Positions 35,401-48,119 of a DNA stretch of 64,000 bases are shown piece by piece. The number at the start of each line of letters is the position of its first letter. Within the stretch, counting starts at the first letter, position 1. The position numbers and the translations under genes are program-made. A model generated the notes under the pieces. That model was given only the letters and a program-made list of their open reading frames with translations, had not been told where the DNA came from and did no database searches. The stretch is from Talaromyces rugulosus. Its lineage: Eukaryota; Ascomycota; Eurotiomycetes; Eurotiales; Trichocomaceae. The stretch spans positions 4,712,001 to 4,776,000 of the forward strand of contig NC_049565.1 in the NCBI RefSeq assembly GCF_013368755.1, given 5' to 3'.

Positions 35401-36491
35401 TTTTTTTCCCTTCAGAAACACCAATATGTGGGGCCGCTTAGACGATACAATTCCTCTTCTCTATCTAGCAGAATTGATGTGCGATGCCCTTGCGGATGGG
35501 AATGAAGACGGTCCGTCCACACAAGATCTGAACGACCAGCTGATCGTACTCTACCGAACCATAATTTATGAGCGTGGGGTTCGAGCTCTACATACCAATG
35601 ACCCAGAGGGGGCCTTACTGAATATGGAAAAATTCAACCAGCTTGTGCGCGACAGCTATCAAGACAAGTCCCGCGGCACAGACCAAACACTTGGTGTCTC
35701 CTGGAACGAGCTCGGCAACGCCTATCTCCAGAACAACGACGGCGTCAAAGCGGAAAATTGTTTTCTCGAATCTAAGCGGTCTTTGGAAGCCCTGGATGGC
35801 GCAACACGAATAAGTATCTCGATGCCCCTGATCAATCTCGGCTTTGCGGCTCTGGTTCAGGGCCGGGAAGCCGAGGCGGATGAGATCTTCTCTCAAGCGC
35901 TGGCAGATCGAGAGAAGGAATATGGGGCCAACGACAAGATTTCATTCGTGTAAGGACCATATTTCTAAGTTACCCTTGACGTAGATGCTAATCTCAAACG
36001 TATAGGACAGGTAAACTTCTCCTGGGCTATGGCAACGTAAAGCTCGCGCAAGGAAAACTCGACGAGAGCTTTCTGCTTCACCATCGCTGCCTACAGCAGT
36101 ACAAATCAACGGTAGGAAATAACCACCACCGTACTGCCGATGCCTGCGTGAAAGTAGCTTCTCATTATATTCGGCTTGAAATCTTTGAGTCAGCCTTGTA
36201 AGTAGCCCCAAAGCTGACTGATTAACAATCCTAACAGCAATCAGAGCATTACTCGATCAGGCCATCAAGATATACACCACGGGCGGCCATCCGTACTTCA
36301 TCGCGGAGCACACGCGCGCCCGCCGGAATCGTGGGATCCTGTTCGAGCGCTTTGGAAAGCCGACCGAGGCGAAAGCCGATCTAGATATTGCAAGGGAATT
36401 ATGGAGGACGATGTGTCCGGACGACCTGAGGAAGTTTGAGGATTTGGAGAATAAAGATTTTGATCAACGGATCATGTTTTGGTCGAGATGA
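32478..36491 (+). CDS. NLR-type STAND protein: alpha/beta-hydrolase (SesB-like) - NB-ARC - TPR-like
   Basis: Eight-exon model: 32478-32698, 32838-33063, 33112-33171, 33224-33526, 33583-35363, 35416-35949, 36006-36197 and 36245-36491, giving 1187 aa. The first exon is uncertain; everything from 32838 on is firm. Residues about 75-310 form a lipase/esterase-like alpha/beta hydrolase: VAIPGVGTSPPDKW oxyanion region, nucleophile elbow AAHSTGG (Ser about 161), LLACPHS, and a SDHANICCVE motif with a probable catalytic His about 293. The NB-ARC follows with P-loop CGPGGMGKS (Lys about 479), Walker B WLLVFDNVED, GSILVTSRD, GGLPLAI and an IHRLIQDAVR winged-helix motif. The C-terminus has degenerate TPR-like helices (WNELGNAYLQNND, INLGFAALVQGREAEADEIF, LGYGNVKLAQGKLDES). 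In fungi such proteins act in non-self recognition and cell death. The substrate and ligand here are unknown. Confidence 0.85.
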
Positions 36492-37335
36492 TGGTGGATA
36501 TTCAAGGAGTGAGTGAGGTGCACACAATTCTTCCCTTTGTCTATAATACTGCTCAAGAATCTATACATCTGTGAACGATGCCATCCACATTACCATAACT
36601 CGATTCCTACCGTAGGCAATGTGCACTTAGAAGTCTCTTATTCCAACATTTCTGAATAACTGGGTCAGCTGAGTGTTCTTCAGTGCGAAGAAGAGAAGCA
36701 AGGGCGGTATGGCTACGTAGTCCGAGTATCAATTGTAATATTGCCACAGCCTCCCTCCTTTATTCTATATGACTATTCCGCCAATACTCATATGTATGGG
36801 GGGTGTTTCAGGATGGCTAACGGCCATATTTGTTGCTATGATGATATAGTTAAACAATTAAGAATTCTTCCACATTGGTTCTCACTCCGATTGAAGTTGA
36901 AATCAGCATTGAAACAAGGGGCTTTCTCTTTTATTCTGGAAATCTAACCATGGCCGCTTCCTCTCGCCCGGTGACTGCACTGATGGTCTAGATCAGTTTA
37001 TGTACTGGATATTTGAACATAAAATGGCAGAGTTCAGATAAAAACGGCGCGATATTATTGATAGAGGGTAGAGAAATTTCCTAATTGGGGTAAGCCGATT
37101 CCTCTTTGGGAAGCAACCCTAATGGTGGCAACGTGACACTCGGAAGGAGGCTCCTTCCTCGCTCGTTCTCATCTACCTCATTTGTATCTTTCAGTTACTT
37201 CCCTCTTCATCTCTTCCTTTCTCATTCCAGTCCCCCCTCCGCTTTCAGGCTTTCGATCAACTTACTCGTTTTTCGTCTTCCCCCTCGTTTAAAGTACCCA
37301 TCTACAATCTTCTTTGCCTTCTTCACTCTGCAACC
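36492..37335. other. Intergenic; pyrimidine-rich leader of the next gene
   Basis: 3' UTR of the NLR followed by AT-rich sequence. The segment 37140-37330 is rich in CT (CCTTCCTCGCTC, CTCTTCATCTCTTCC), as in promoters of well expressed fungal genes. No supported ORF. Confidence 0.5.
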
Positions 37336-37700
37336 ATGAGCGGAACAGGAGTACTCGTCTTCTTGCTGTTATGTTTGCTAGCATTTCTTATTTATCGGCT
37401 CGTGCGTCGAGTCAAAAAGCAAGCCGAAAAGCTGTGAGTATATCTCGCCGATTTACAAATACCATGTTACCTGCTCACGGCGAATTATCTAGCAAAGCTC
37501 AAGAGCAGGCCATCCAGTTGGTTCGTCTGGAAATCTCACGAACAGCAGCAGCAGCAACCCAAACCGAGCCACCTTTCGATCCCAACGCTACTGAGATCCC
37601 AATCACTGAGCCTCCGCCTGTGTACAATCCATCTACACCGCAGCCAGCTTCGATTTCATGCTCGCAGAGTGCAGCCAACGAGGGCGGCGCTCAGCGCTAA
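37336..37700 (+). CDS. Small single-pass membrane protein (hypothetical)
   Basis: Exons 37336-37433 and 37493-37700 (59-bp intron) give 101 aa. The N-terminus is a short MSGTG followed by a strong transmembrane helix (VLVFLLLCLLAFLIY) and a basic stop-transfer segment (RLVRRVKKQAEK). A short helix leads into an Ala/Pro/Thr-rich tail containing PPPVYNP. That tail holds a PPxY-type motif (PPVY), a known docking site for WW-domain proteins such as Rsp5-family ubiquitin ligases. A role as a ligase adaptor or small integral membrane protein is possible but inferred from this motif alone. No family recognised. Confidence 0.65.
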
Positions 37701-38067
37701 TTTCACTCAATGCTTCGAATACTAGGCGGCCGGTTTTGAGCCTGGTGAGAACCCATCCCGTTTTCTCTCAATATGGGTTCGTCGAAGTTCCGAAAATCGT
37801 TGTCCTATTTATAGTATGGTAGCAAGCAAGACATCGGTATCGTTCAGGTTGATAGCGATAAGGCGGTTGTCGGGACAACAACGACCGTAGCCCGATCGGG
37901 CGTCAACACAACCATCCAAACAGCCTTGTCACATTCCGTCGACGCACACTCCAGGTTTATTCTCAACCTAATCGCAACTACGTCCAATTTTTAATTCGAG
38001 AAATTATTTATCAGCAAACGTGATATCGAAGAAGAAGAAGAAGAAGAAGAAGAAGAACAAAATCACC
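37701..38067. other. Intergenic, with AAG microsatellite in kinesin leader
   Basis: Ordinary sequence up to about 38025, then a pure AAG/GAA tandem repeat at about 38027-38056 immediately before the kinesin ATG at 38068. The repeat would be in the 5' UTR. Confidence 0.55.
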
Positions 38068-40603
38068 ATGACTCCGCCAAAACCGGCGTCAAGCCAGACG
38101 TCGCTATTTCAGGTTTATCTCCGATTGCGACCGCCAATTACCAAAGAAGAAGCAGCAAATGCCCAAAGATGCGAGCGATACCTGAATGTTGAGCCCGTAG
38201 ATACTCAAGATGAATCTCAATCACATAGTGATCACCCTACGCACATTACCCTGCAACCACCCAATGACTCTCGCAAACGCGCCGTCGAAAAATTCGCCTT
38301 TACACGAGTGTTCGAGGAGGATTCCAGGCAGCTTGAGCTATTTGAGAGTACTGGAATGGCATCGCTAATTGATGGAGTCCTGAATGAGGGCCGAGACGGT
38401 CTCGTTGCTACTCTTGGAGTTACTGGCAGTGGGAAGGTAAGATTTGAAAACATAGTCCCCCTTACAATTGCCGATTCTGACGGTCACAATAGAGTCACAC
38501 TATTCTTGGATCCAAGAACCAGCGTGGGATAACGCAAATGTCTCTTGACGTCCTCTTCAGATCCTTATCGGGCACCATTCAATCTGCAGACAGCTTTGAG
38601 GACCCTTCCCTCCTGCCATCACTGAGCGCATCCGACTCCTCTGAGGCTCAGATATTTTCGGCCAGAAATTTCATTCATAGCATTTATGGGGACCCAAGTG
38701 AGCGAAGCCGCGCCTCAAGAGCGCAAACGCCCATGTCTAGATCCCAGACTCCAATGACGGTACGAACAATTACCGTATATTTATGGTGGCACAGGTACTT
38801 ACAAACATGCAGGAATCATTTCCCACGCCGGTAATTCCACGTCGTCATTTAAACCAACGTTTAGCGGCTCTCCCAGTAACCCCCGATGTTTCCCATCTTT
38901 CTACAAAAGTGGATTCGTCCGAGCATGTCGTTGTTGTGTCAATGTATGAAGTATACAATGATCGCATATTTGACTTACTTTCGCCGTCACTTGTGCCCGG
39001 TCCTGGCGGAACCATGAGTCGGCAGGGAGCAAACAACCAGCGCGAAAGACGGCGACCATTACTATTCAAATCCACAGAGGGCTCGCCTGATAGGAAAATC
39101 GTGGCCGGCCTACGAAAAGTAGTTTGCAGTACCTACGAGGAGGCCATGATGGTCTTGGAGACTGGCCTCAATGAACGTCGAATCGCTGGCACTGGGAGTA
39201 ACAACGCTAGTTCCCGAAGCCACGGATTCTTCTGCCTTGAGGTGAAAAAGAAAGTCCGCGGTCGTCGATATGGTGAGGTGGCTTGGGCTGGCAACACACT
39301 CACAGTGGTAGATCTTGCAGGTATGCCTACCTTTCAAACAAACATAAGATCGAAGCTGACGATACTAGGTTCCGAGAGAGCTCGAAATGCGAAAACAGCC
39401 GGTGCGACATTGGCCGAAGCTGGCAAGATTAATGAAAGCCTGATGTATCTCGGCCAATGCTTGCAGATGCAAAGCGCCTTCCAAGAAGGGAACAAGGTAA
39501 CACTTTTTGCCTCGTTATAAATCTAAGATACTAACTGTTTAATCATAGACCGTCGTTCCGTACAGACAGTGCAAGCTCACTGAACTTCTCTTCTCCAACT
39601 CATTCCCGTCTTCCCACACAGCATCTCATAATCGCCATCCTCAAAAGGCCATTATGATCGTTACCGCTGATCCTCTGGGTGACTTTAATGCCACGTCTCA
39701 AATCCTTCGTTACTCGGCCTTGGCGCGAGAGGTTACCGTTCCTAGAATTCCTTCTGTTACAAGCACAATCTTATCGGGTTCCTCTGTATCGTCACAAAGT
39801 CGCCCACAAACTGCAACAGGGCGCACTACTCCATACTCGGCGTCTACGGAAGATCTTGAGGAAGCTGCGCGGGAAATCGTCCGCATTACCGACGACTGTG
39901 AAGTGCTCATCCTCAAGCTTGCAGAAGAAGAAATTGCTCGTCAAGAAGCAGAATTCAAACTCAAAGCTACAGAGGAGAAATGCCTTTCAATCGAGCAAGA
40001 AGTACGTGAAGAATGCTGGGCAGAAATGGATGAAAGAATGCAGGAGGAGCGGAAACGGTGGCAGACAGCGTGGGATCAGCAGGTGAGTTGCACCATTGAA
40101 CTGACTCTTAGGTTGAGCTAACGAAATTTTAGACTGGTCGGAACGAAGAGCACCTTGATAAAAAACTGGAGCTTGCCTCACGTAGCATCGAGAGTAAGTC
40201 GGACTCTTTTCATAACATGCCTACCAAGACATCACATACTAAACATAACCCAGTCTACGAAGACCCTGAACCTACTCGCGATGAGCGAGTGGATGAACTG
40301 GAACGAGAAAACGATTATCTCTATAGCAAGATCGCTGCTCTTGAGCGTCAACTGAACGCCCAGTCTCCTACTCACAAACCCAAAGCCGCGCCCGCGATCC
40401 GGGAAAGCAACGGTGACTTCAGTCTCCTCAGCAACGAAAGCAGCGACCTAGAAAACATACTTCAAAAAGCAAGCACCTTCAAACTTGCGGAAGAATATCA
40501 ATCGACTCCAAAAGCAAAGACCGCTACTACTGCGGCGAGCGCAAAGAAGCCTAGAAGAGTAACAGCCAGAAAGAAGGACCTCGGGCCAGAGGATGATTTA
40601 TAG
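38068..40603 (+). CDS. Kinesin-like motor protein with inserts (kinesin-6-like)
   Basis: Seven exons, 38068-38436, 38493-38759, 38813-39320, 39369-39496, 39549-40082, 40133-40193 and 40254-40603, give 738 aa. Motor motifs: VYLRLRPP at the N-terminus, P-loop GVTGSGKSHTI (about 117-126), YEVYNDRIFDLL, switch I NNASSRSHGFF, switch II LTVVDLAGSERA, KINESLMYLGQCL and VPYRQCKLTELL. A long insert between the P-loop and YEVYNDR segments (about 150-240) is rich in Ser and Thr-Pro sites, a feature of kinesin-6 (MKLP/Pav-like) motors that work at the central spindle and in cytokinesis. A coiled coil (EEAAREIVRIT..., EREN..YSKIAALERQL) follows. The P-loop ends in GKS, where kinesins usually have GKT. Assignment to kinesin-6 rests on the insert and is moderate. 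Confidence 0.88.
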
Positions 40604-41149
40604 TCACCGTGTTTCACCTTTCTTATCCACCTTGGCTCGTCTTTTCCTTTCATTTTGTGGTCAGGTTGTCATTCTCATAGTTCTTTGGTAAATAATACTT
40701 GGGATTAGGTCACGGGATGGATTGGCTACGTCCTTATGTATACACTTGAGGCTTGTTTTGACGCAGCGTTTGCTTTTATGATGCTTTAATGTTCATACCC
40801 CTTGGTCTTTTTTTTGGGTTACTATACATATATATGATCTTTAATCAACGTTCATTACTCCCCCCTGTTCAATTAGATACATATATAACTTAACATTTCA
40901 ATGTTTAAATTTCTCTCAGCAATTTCAGGGCATAGACCATGTCTATATATAAGAATAATGGGTATCGTAAACGCCAATTAGGCAACTCCCATCCCCCCAG
41001 ATGTCTGTGTCATATAGCCATATCTATCCAGTAATGTGAAACTCCGAACATAAAAACCTACCCTAAACAGTCAACCCAACTGAAAATATCACACTATCGA
41101 AACAACTCGGCAAAGTCTGAAAAAATAGTATTAAAGAGCATGCGTTCGA
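40604..41149. other. Convergent 3' intergenic spacer
   Basis: Tail-to-tail gap between the kinesin (+) and HIR3 (-). T- and A-rich with no coding signal; presumably both 3' UTRs. Confidence 0.6.
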
Positions 41150-44100
41150 TCACTGAGCTTCGCCCTCAGCAGTCGGCGTATCAACAGCAGCTTGCGCAGG
41201 CTGTGGATTCTCGTCTTTGATGCCTTCGAACTCGACTTCTCCCTCCACTTGCTCTTCATCAGCGTCGATCATGGTCTCATCGCCGATTTCGGTAGCGTCG
41301 CCTTCGGCTTCGGCAACTTCTGCTTCGTCTTCTCCCTCTTCCTCTTCCTCGTCATCTCCATCGGCTTGTTCACCTTCTTCGCCATCCATGGCGTCGCCTT
41401 CTGCATTTTCCATATTCTCGTCCTCTTGAAGTTCGGTTTCTTCGCCTTCATATTCTGCTGTCAGGACGGTTTCCCCTTCCATATCACCTTCTTGGTCCTG
41501 TGCGTTGTCATCGACATCATCCTCAGTGGCGGGTATGACGTCTGCTGTTCCTGTGGTGGCTGCCTCATCGCCATCGACACTAGCTGGCGCAGAGAGCTCG
41601 GAATTTGGCTCAGGAAGCTGGAGTGATTTCTTCAAGTTCGGGAATATGGTACTCTGGTCTGTTTTGAGTTTGTCGAGTTTTGAGTCGTCAACATCGCTTA
41701 ATTCGCTCTCGTCGTCGGCGCTATCCTGAAGACTGGCTGGGACACTGCTCTGAGCAGCAGATGCACCCTCCGTTGCACCGTCTCGTGAGTTACTAACGGC
41801 ACTAACTCGGGCTACTGCTGCAGATGGTGGTTTTTCTTCGTCCGCGGCGGCTGCTGTGGTCTTGGCTGCTGCAGGACGAGCATGCCGACTGACAATGGCT
41901 TCGGCTCGTTTTTGAATATCTCGGCGAGCAATTCCCTTGGTTCGTCCGCGAATGGGAGCTGGAGCTTCCGACTGAGGAGCAGAAGTTGCCGGGGTGGGCT
42001 CGTCGGCAGCGCCATCGTTGCTCATCAAAAGATGGTCAACTTTCATTCTGTCGCGATTTTCCTCGTTTGCCTGTTCAGCAAACCGAGGTCTACTCTCTTC
42101 AAACAGACGAGCGTAGATATCGGCTGTGAGGTCTTCCAGCATTGTAACTTTCATTAGATTGTTGTTCAGTTTCTTTAGCTCAACAGCTTCGCGAAGCAAG
42201 TCTAATGTCGGCCCATTAGTGGTGGGGAGGTCTTTGAGACCATCCAGACGAGCAGAATTCGCAACAAACTCATCCCAGCTAAGAAGCTTGAAAATACCCT
42301 CGTCGTGGCGCTCAGGAATATTACCAGAACGGCGGATAAGCTATATATTAAATTAGCAACCATTGCAACAGAAACAAGAATAACCGTTTACCTTTGCGTA
42401 TACAATACACATATCCTCCCAGAGCTTTGTATGGTTGATGAAATCGCCCTGCTTCCTCCTGACTCGGCGAAGTAGTTGTTCCAAACTGGCTTTGTCATTC
42501 AATTGGTCTAGCAGCTTTATAAAAAAGTATATATAGCGCGTGGTGTATACGAAATGCCGCCCTGGCCGTTCGAATTCCGGGCGCCAAACTTGTAGTGCCA
42601 TAGTCTTTGTGAAAATCTGTGGCATTAGTTCATTCTTGGCTGCAGCGGCAGCTGCACTTGGGTCTTCCGAGCTATCGTAATGGATTCTTGCAAGTCGTAG
42701 CATGATCCGGTGATGCCAGTTGGATTTGTCCGCGTTTTTGAGATTCTTCAGGATATCTAGAATATAAGTTGTCCAGTTTTCCGGATTCTCGGGAGGTGGC
42801 AGCTTCTTGGCCCATGGGGTTTCAGACAAGAGTTCAGCAGCCTGTTTGGGTTCGATCTTCTGTCGAACCACAAGTTTGTGCAAGACGGATACAAGTCGGA
42901 AATGAGGCTCGAGAATTGGGTCCGAGCTCTTTTCTTTCCGCCGTGGTAGAGTCTCGATTGCATCGAGAAGCGGGTCAAGAACACCATCCAGCGTGACCTC
43001 TTTACTGTTTCCTCGCATTGTCTCGTCGCTGTTGAACATCTTCCACCGACATTTGCTGAGCATGAAATGATTGAGCCAATAATCAGGCTTTCCGACCATG
43101 GCACGTCTGAATAGATAGCTAGCCAGACCCCATACAGCGTATGGACGCATTTCTTTAAATGGTTTGTCTGTATACAACTTCTGGCTGTCGATATTGCTAT
43201 AGTGACGTTCAAAGTCCGTCAGACTAAAGACAGCCATGTTCAAAGGTTCCCGTGATGATGCGTAGAGAAACCGCCCATAGTCTGTGAAGAGATCCGAAAT
43301 AACCGCCCGTGATTTGTGATCATCATCGCCAGCTTGCAACGCACCAGCAACGGCCATCCCGTAAGAGTGAATGGCATTCCGTTGCAAAGTTGCCAATTCC
43401 GACACATTGTTGTTAATTTTGTCTGCAGTCCATGTAATCTCTTCCTCAAGCTTAGAGTCATATGCTTGGGCAAGTCTATACCATGATTCCCATCTCTCAG
43501 TGGCATACTCCAAGTCTTGTCGAAAGTATCCGATGGCGTCATCAAGGTCATTAGTAGGAACGGCATTCAATCGCTTCTGGGAACGGAATTTCGTCAGTGA
43601 CGCGTGACCAAGGAGGAAGTACCATCCTTTCTTGGCGTTCTCGGTGTTTGGTATAGAAACAGACGTTAATGCCAAACCGCCAACGCCGTGGGCAAGACGG
43701 AACAATTCCGAAGGGTTGATAGCCGACTTGAGATAGGTGCTGATGATGCGCCTATTGAACGATAAAGTAGAATGCTTGATCGGTCCAATAGCCTGCTGCA
43801 CTTTTTCGATCGTTGTTTTTAGGTCTGACTTGGATAGGTCTTTGATGTTCAGCCGGTTGACTTGCATAAGAACAAAATCCACCATCATTGCGGCAGATTC
43901 GCGATCCAATCTCCCTATGGGGCAGCCATGATCCGAGGTTCCTATCTGATTAGAAAATTTGAAGCCATGCAGATCAAAGAGTACTTGTGCGATATCAAAT
44001 TCGCAATCTTCGTTGGTCTCGATGCTTAGAAGTTCTGACTTCATCAATTTCAAAAGAGCCTTATCAGCGTATTTGCAAGCGGACCGAACTCCCAACGCAT

Positions 44101-47100
44101 TGTGAACGGCACGTAAAAATTGTATGCGGTCGTCTGAAGGGCTATCAAATAGCCCTGCCTCTTGAGACATGTACTCCCTAACCAGCGTGTACTGCAGAAC
44201 CCAACAACGAACTTGCATATCTCTGAGCCTCTCCTTGAAACTCTCGAGAGACCTTCCCATCGTGCCACGGAGTTCCGACGATGGTCGTAAGCCCACTCGA
44301 GCCATGTCTTCATAAAGAGCGAAGGTGTGGAGAAGGCGAGAAATATGGGCTACGGCAGCCATGGAAGAGCGCAAATGTTCTAAATCAACGCACTCAAAGG
44401 ATTGAGATGGGTTTTCGGTCAGCCGCGGTAGCAGCTTAATCAATATATTATTGATTGACTTCAGCCATCGCAACAACATTGAAGGTCGAGCATCGTGGGC
44501 AGCTTCTAGAAAAGAGTTGCCTCGAATTTCCTTAACAATGGCCTCAATGCTCCGTAGCTCGCATGAAACTACCTTTGGCACGTAGTCGATATCTCGGTAG
44601 GCGTCTTGTAATCTTCGCCATAAGAAAAGGCGAAGTGTGGCATCCCCTCTATCAAGGAAGGACGCCAGTTCTTGGAAATGAGAAGGTGCAGCTAGAGTAG
44701 TATTGTTGCTAGAAGCATCTTCTTGGACAAATTCCACAGAAGAAGGGTCGAGAATGGGCTCGATACTTTCTATTAAAGAAACCGAATCTTGCTTCTCTGA
44801 CCCAAAGATCTTCATGAAAAAATCCATGGAATTTAGGCGCGAGATTTCCTGATCGAGAGCGGAAATCGAGATATCAGGCATAATTGCGTTATTTATAAGA
44901 ATAATCTCAGGATTACCGAATGAGCCAAGAGTTCGTTTGAGGTCGTGAAGACATAACAGGATATGCTCGCGCGTTACATCATCGGCCATATTCGAGTGAA
45001 ATGTTGTCGACCAAAGATAGCGAAGTGAGATCTTGGTGCGGAAGTCACCGTCTGGTCCATGATCCATAAAGTGATTAATCGCAGTCTGCGCCAAAGATCC
45101 CCATCTCCTCAAGCGATCGCGTTGCGAGACACGAGTAGCCAAGTCAATGTCGCTGTTAGGATTGTTGATACGAGCATAGACATCGAGATGAAGCTCATGA
45201 AGAACCTGTATCATTTCCATTTGCGCGTAGTGTTTGTTGGTATACTCGAACGGGTTTTCAGACGTCGTTGTGCTGTGGCCAAGAATCTCTTGCTCTAGCT
45301 GGGAAACAGCGAAGACCAATCTCCGATACAGGTATTCATCAATCTGAATAATGAGCTCGACAACAGTCTCTTTCAAACCGTCAGACCAGGGAGAGGAGAT
45401 GTAGAGAGAGTCCGATAAAGATCCATCGAATACGGATTCTGGTTTGTCTCCCCTAGGTTGGAAGAGCCTGCCTAGCCAAGCAAAGGCAACTTCATAAAGA
45501 TGAATCCAGTCATTATTAGCTTCCTCCACAAACTCTTCTAACTCAGAACCTCCACCAAGCAACTCTTCTTTGCTTTGATTTTGTACAGGCTTCCTTGAAT
45601 GTTCTTGGAATATAGCCAGGCCAGAACGATTCACACCGCGGATGTCTTGTAAGGCAGTTGAGCTATCACCTTGCATAGCTGATCGTGCCTTTTCGTCGTC
45701 CCAGTTCGTCAGAGCGTATCGAAGATCGTTTGCAAGAATAAGGTCAGGTTTTCCTTGTGATTCTAGAGTACTTTCTGCACGAGACTTATTTGAAGCGGTG
45801 CAAACATGGCTTTTGAGGTCGTCAATTGTCCCCAAGTCTTCGACACCAATCTTCGACAAAAGGCTGCCGACGGTGCCAAACATCCATTGGTCGGCATGGG
45901 AGAACTCTTCAAGACGATCTTCGTAGTACTTTTGGTCTAGATTGGCATCCTCCGTCTGCAACAGATTCTCTGCATTTGATTCTCGTGCGCGGGTTCGGCG
46001 ACTCTTTGCTCTCCCACTATCAGCTATGTCGTCGTTTACAACAGAAGCTGATGAACGTTTCCTAGGATTAGCATTTGTCGATTTCGATTCGGCATCCTCT
46101 GCTGCCGGGACTTCCGCCGTATTTGGGGGGTCGGTAGGCTGCTTAGAGATTCCTTCCAAAGACTCTCTCAGTTGTGATTCGGCTCGCTGGTCAATCGATG
46201 ACTGATCGTCCACATGATCTGGTGGTGCAGAGAGTGCCTGTGGCTGTGGTGCCTCCGTCGTCGTCAAAGGATCTACCGGGGCTTCCGACATTTCTATATC
46301 TTTTTGAGGAATGGGCAAGTCCTTATGGCCAGGGCTTACAGGAGTTTCCTCTATAGGTGGCATAGAGATCCCGACAGTAGTTGAAGGTTCCGGACTTTGT
46401 TGTTCCACTTTCACTGATTCAAGGATTGCCTTCCCAACACCACACCACGTTCTGTCAGCGGAGACTATTATGCGTCGGGTAGCCAGATCCAATGGTCCAT
46501 TCTGTTTTGATAAAGCAATGGCGGATATATCTTTTGGTAAAGTCGGAAGATATGGGTAAGGATCTTGCATGTGACGTCTAGCAAGTTGAAGTAGCGCTTT
46601 CCGAGGCTTTTTTAACGGCGGTGCTTGTGATATTGAGAGTCGATCCTTGAGTTTTCCAAGAACTTCTTGTAGCTCCTCACTTGCAAATGCTTCGTCCAGT
46701 CCCAGTTGTTCCGTGCGTACCTCCACCTCGTTGTCATCGCCCACTAGAACACTTTCGAAGCAATACCGGGCCAGGCGATAACTGTTTAGAGCTCCACCCA
46801 ATCGAGCCGTCTTCCGCCAAAGGTCCAAGTCTGTGTCGTCTCGTTCCAAAGCGTCGGCAAACATTGTAAGAGCGGATCGAGACTCTTTTGTTACTGTCGA
46901 CGTGGCGGCAGGGTCGTGTCGAAGTGTTTCTTTCAGGACATCCAAAAGGAACTGCGCGTTATTTTTGTATAAAAGGTATATTGTCTGTGGCAGGGCGCTT
47001 GCAGCAGCATCGTTGATGTCGATGTCGGCAAGCGCTTCGGCGGCGGCATCGTCGGCGTCGGCATCAGGCAACGTGTTTCGCAGGAAATCCGAAATCGATT

Positions 47101-47302
47101 CCGGGTATTTGAATATTTCTGATTGACGTAGGGCAGCATAGGCCTCTCGAGCCTGCGGGTAGAATTCTGGCCCCTGGGAATGAAGCTTCAAGGCATTCTG
47201 GTAGAGCTTGAGAGCTTCTTCGTTCTGAATCTCCTTGGTGTCATCAACCTCCTCCTGGATGTCCTCCGCGGGCTCAATATTCAATGCGGTGAAACTGGCC
47301 AT
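41150..47302 (-). CDS. HIR3: HIR3-like subunit of the HIR histone chaperone complex
   Basis: Exons 47302-42392 and 42340-41150 (51-bp intron) give 2033 aa. The first in-frame ATG is MASFTALNIEPAEDIQEEVDD. The N-terminus has TPR-like helices (NEEALKLYQNALKLHSQGPEFYPQAREAYAAL, LDLWRKTARLGGALNSYRLARYCFESVLVGDD), as in HIR3/CABIN1. A long alpha-helical solenoid follows, then a C-terminal region ending in a very acidic tail (about the last 200 residues; GEEGEQADGDDEEEEEG) that would bind histones. The HIR complex deposits H3-H4 and represses histone genes outside S phase. Several antisense ORFs in this gene are shadows of its codon bias. Confidence 0.9.
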
Positions 47303-48119
47303 CTCTGCGAAATAAATCTGCAATCGCGCGAGCTTGCGGTCAGTTGTTTTCAAGTCGGAGAGGCGTCAACAGCGCTGTGCGCAGCTCTATGCTGCAAGTA
47401 AAGGCGAAGTGAGGGACATGAAAGCCCAAGCTGAGAGAAACCATAGGCTGAGAATTCACAAAAATTATGGTTCAATAGCTGCAGGCAGTCCGATCACTGT
47501 CAAATAAATGCGAAATCAGCATGCCATCTGCAGCCTCAGCGATGCAGCGCAATCAAGTTGAATCAACACGTCAAAGCCAGGCGCGTTCGGGGAAACTGCG
47601 ACCTTAGTGCATGAATTTGTTCTGTTTGCACTCCCCACCCTGGTGATCTCTTTAGATACATAATAATGTCATGACATAATTAATTAATATTTACTATTTT
47701 TTTACTTTTATTTAAGTTTATTACATAACTTCCTACATATATAAAAGATGTCCAGAAATTACTTCAGTGTCTAAGAAATATAAATAAATGGCCTAGCATA
47801 AGAGGATCTCAAAAATCTTTAGAATATAAAACGAATCTTGACATTGATGTCTTTAGTCCTATCGGGCACGCTATGTACACCAAATGCAATTTAAACCAAA
47901 ATATTTGGCTTGGAATAGAAGACCTATGACAAGACTAGATTGTAAGAAGTTATTAATGGCCATAATAGACTAAGATCTAACATTGAAGCAAGATAGTCAA
48001 TGCCAGAGCATAATGGCGTCCTAAAGAGCAAGTATCCAGTGCCGATGCGCTTACCACTGGTAATACCACCATAAGTAGCGCCGTGTGCGAGAAAGAGAGA
48101 AAAACAAATAAGTAACAGG
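47303..48119. other. Intergenic, AT-rich
   Basis: About 340 bp of normal composition upstream of HIR3, probably its promoter, then AT-rich sequence from 47640 with no ORF of note. Confidence 0.5.

Noticed and set aside
27746..36491. Secondary-metabolite biosynthetic cluster suggested by the MFS and AsaB-like genes
   Set aside because: No PKS, NRPS, terpene synthase or other backbone enzyme is present in the window.
38760..38812. Reading through the third kinesin segment gives YGGTGTYKHAGI, which resembles a motor motif
   Set aside because: It requires a different frame from both neighbouring exons, while the intron 38760-38812 keeps frame and has normal splice sites.
42757..47126. Many antisense and frame-shifted ORFs inside HIR3
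   Set aside because: They follow the codon bias of the 2033-aa gene and have no motifs; shadows.
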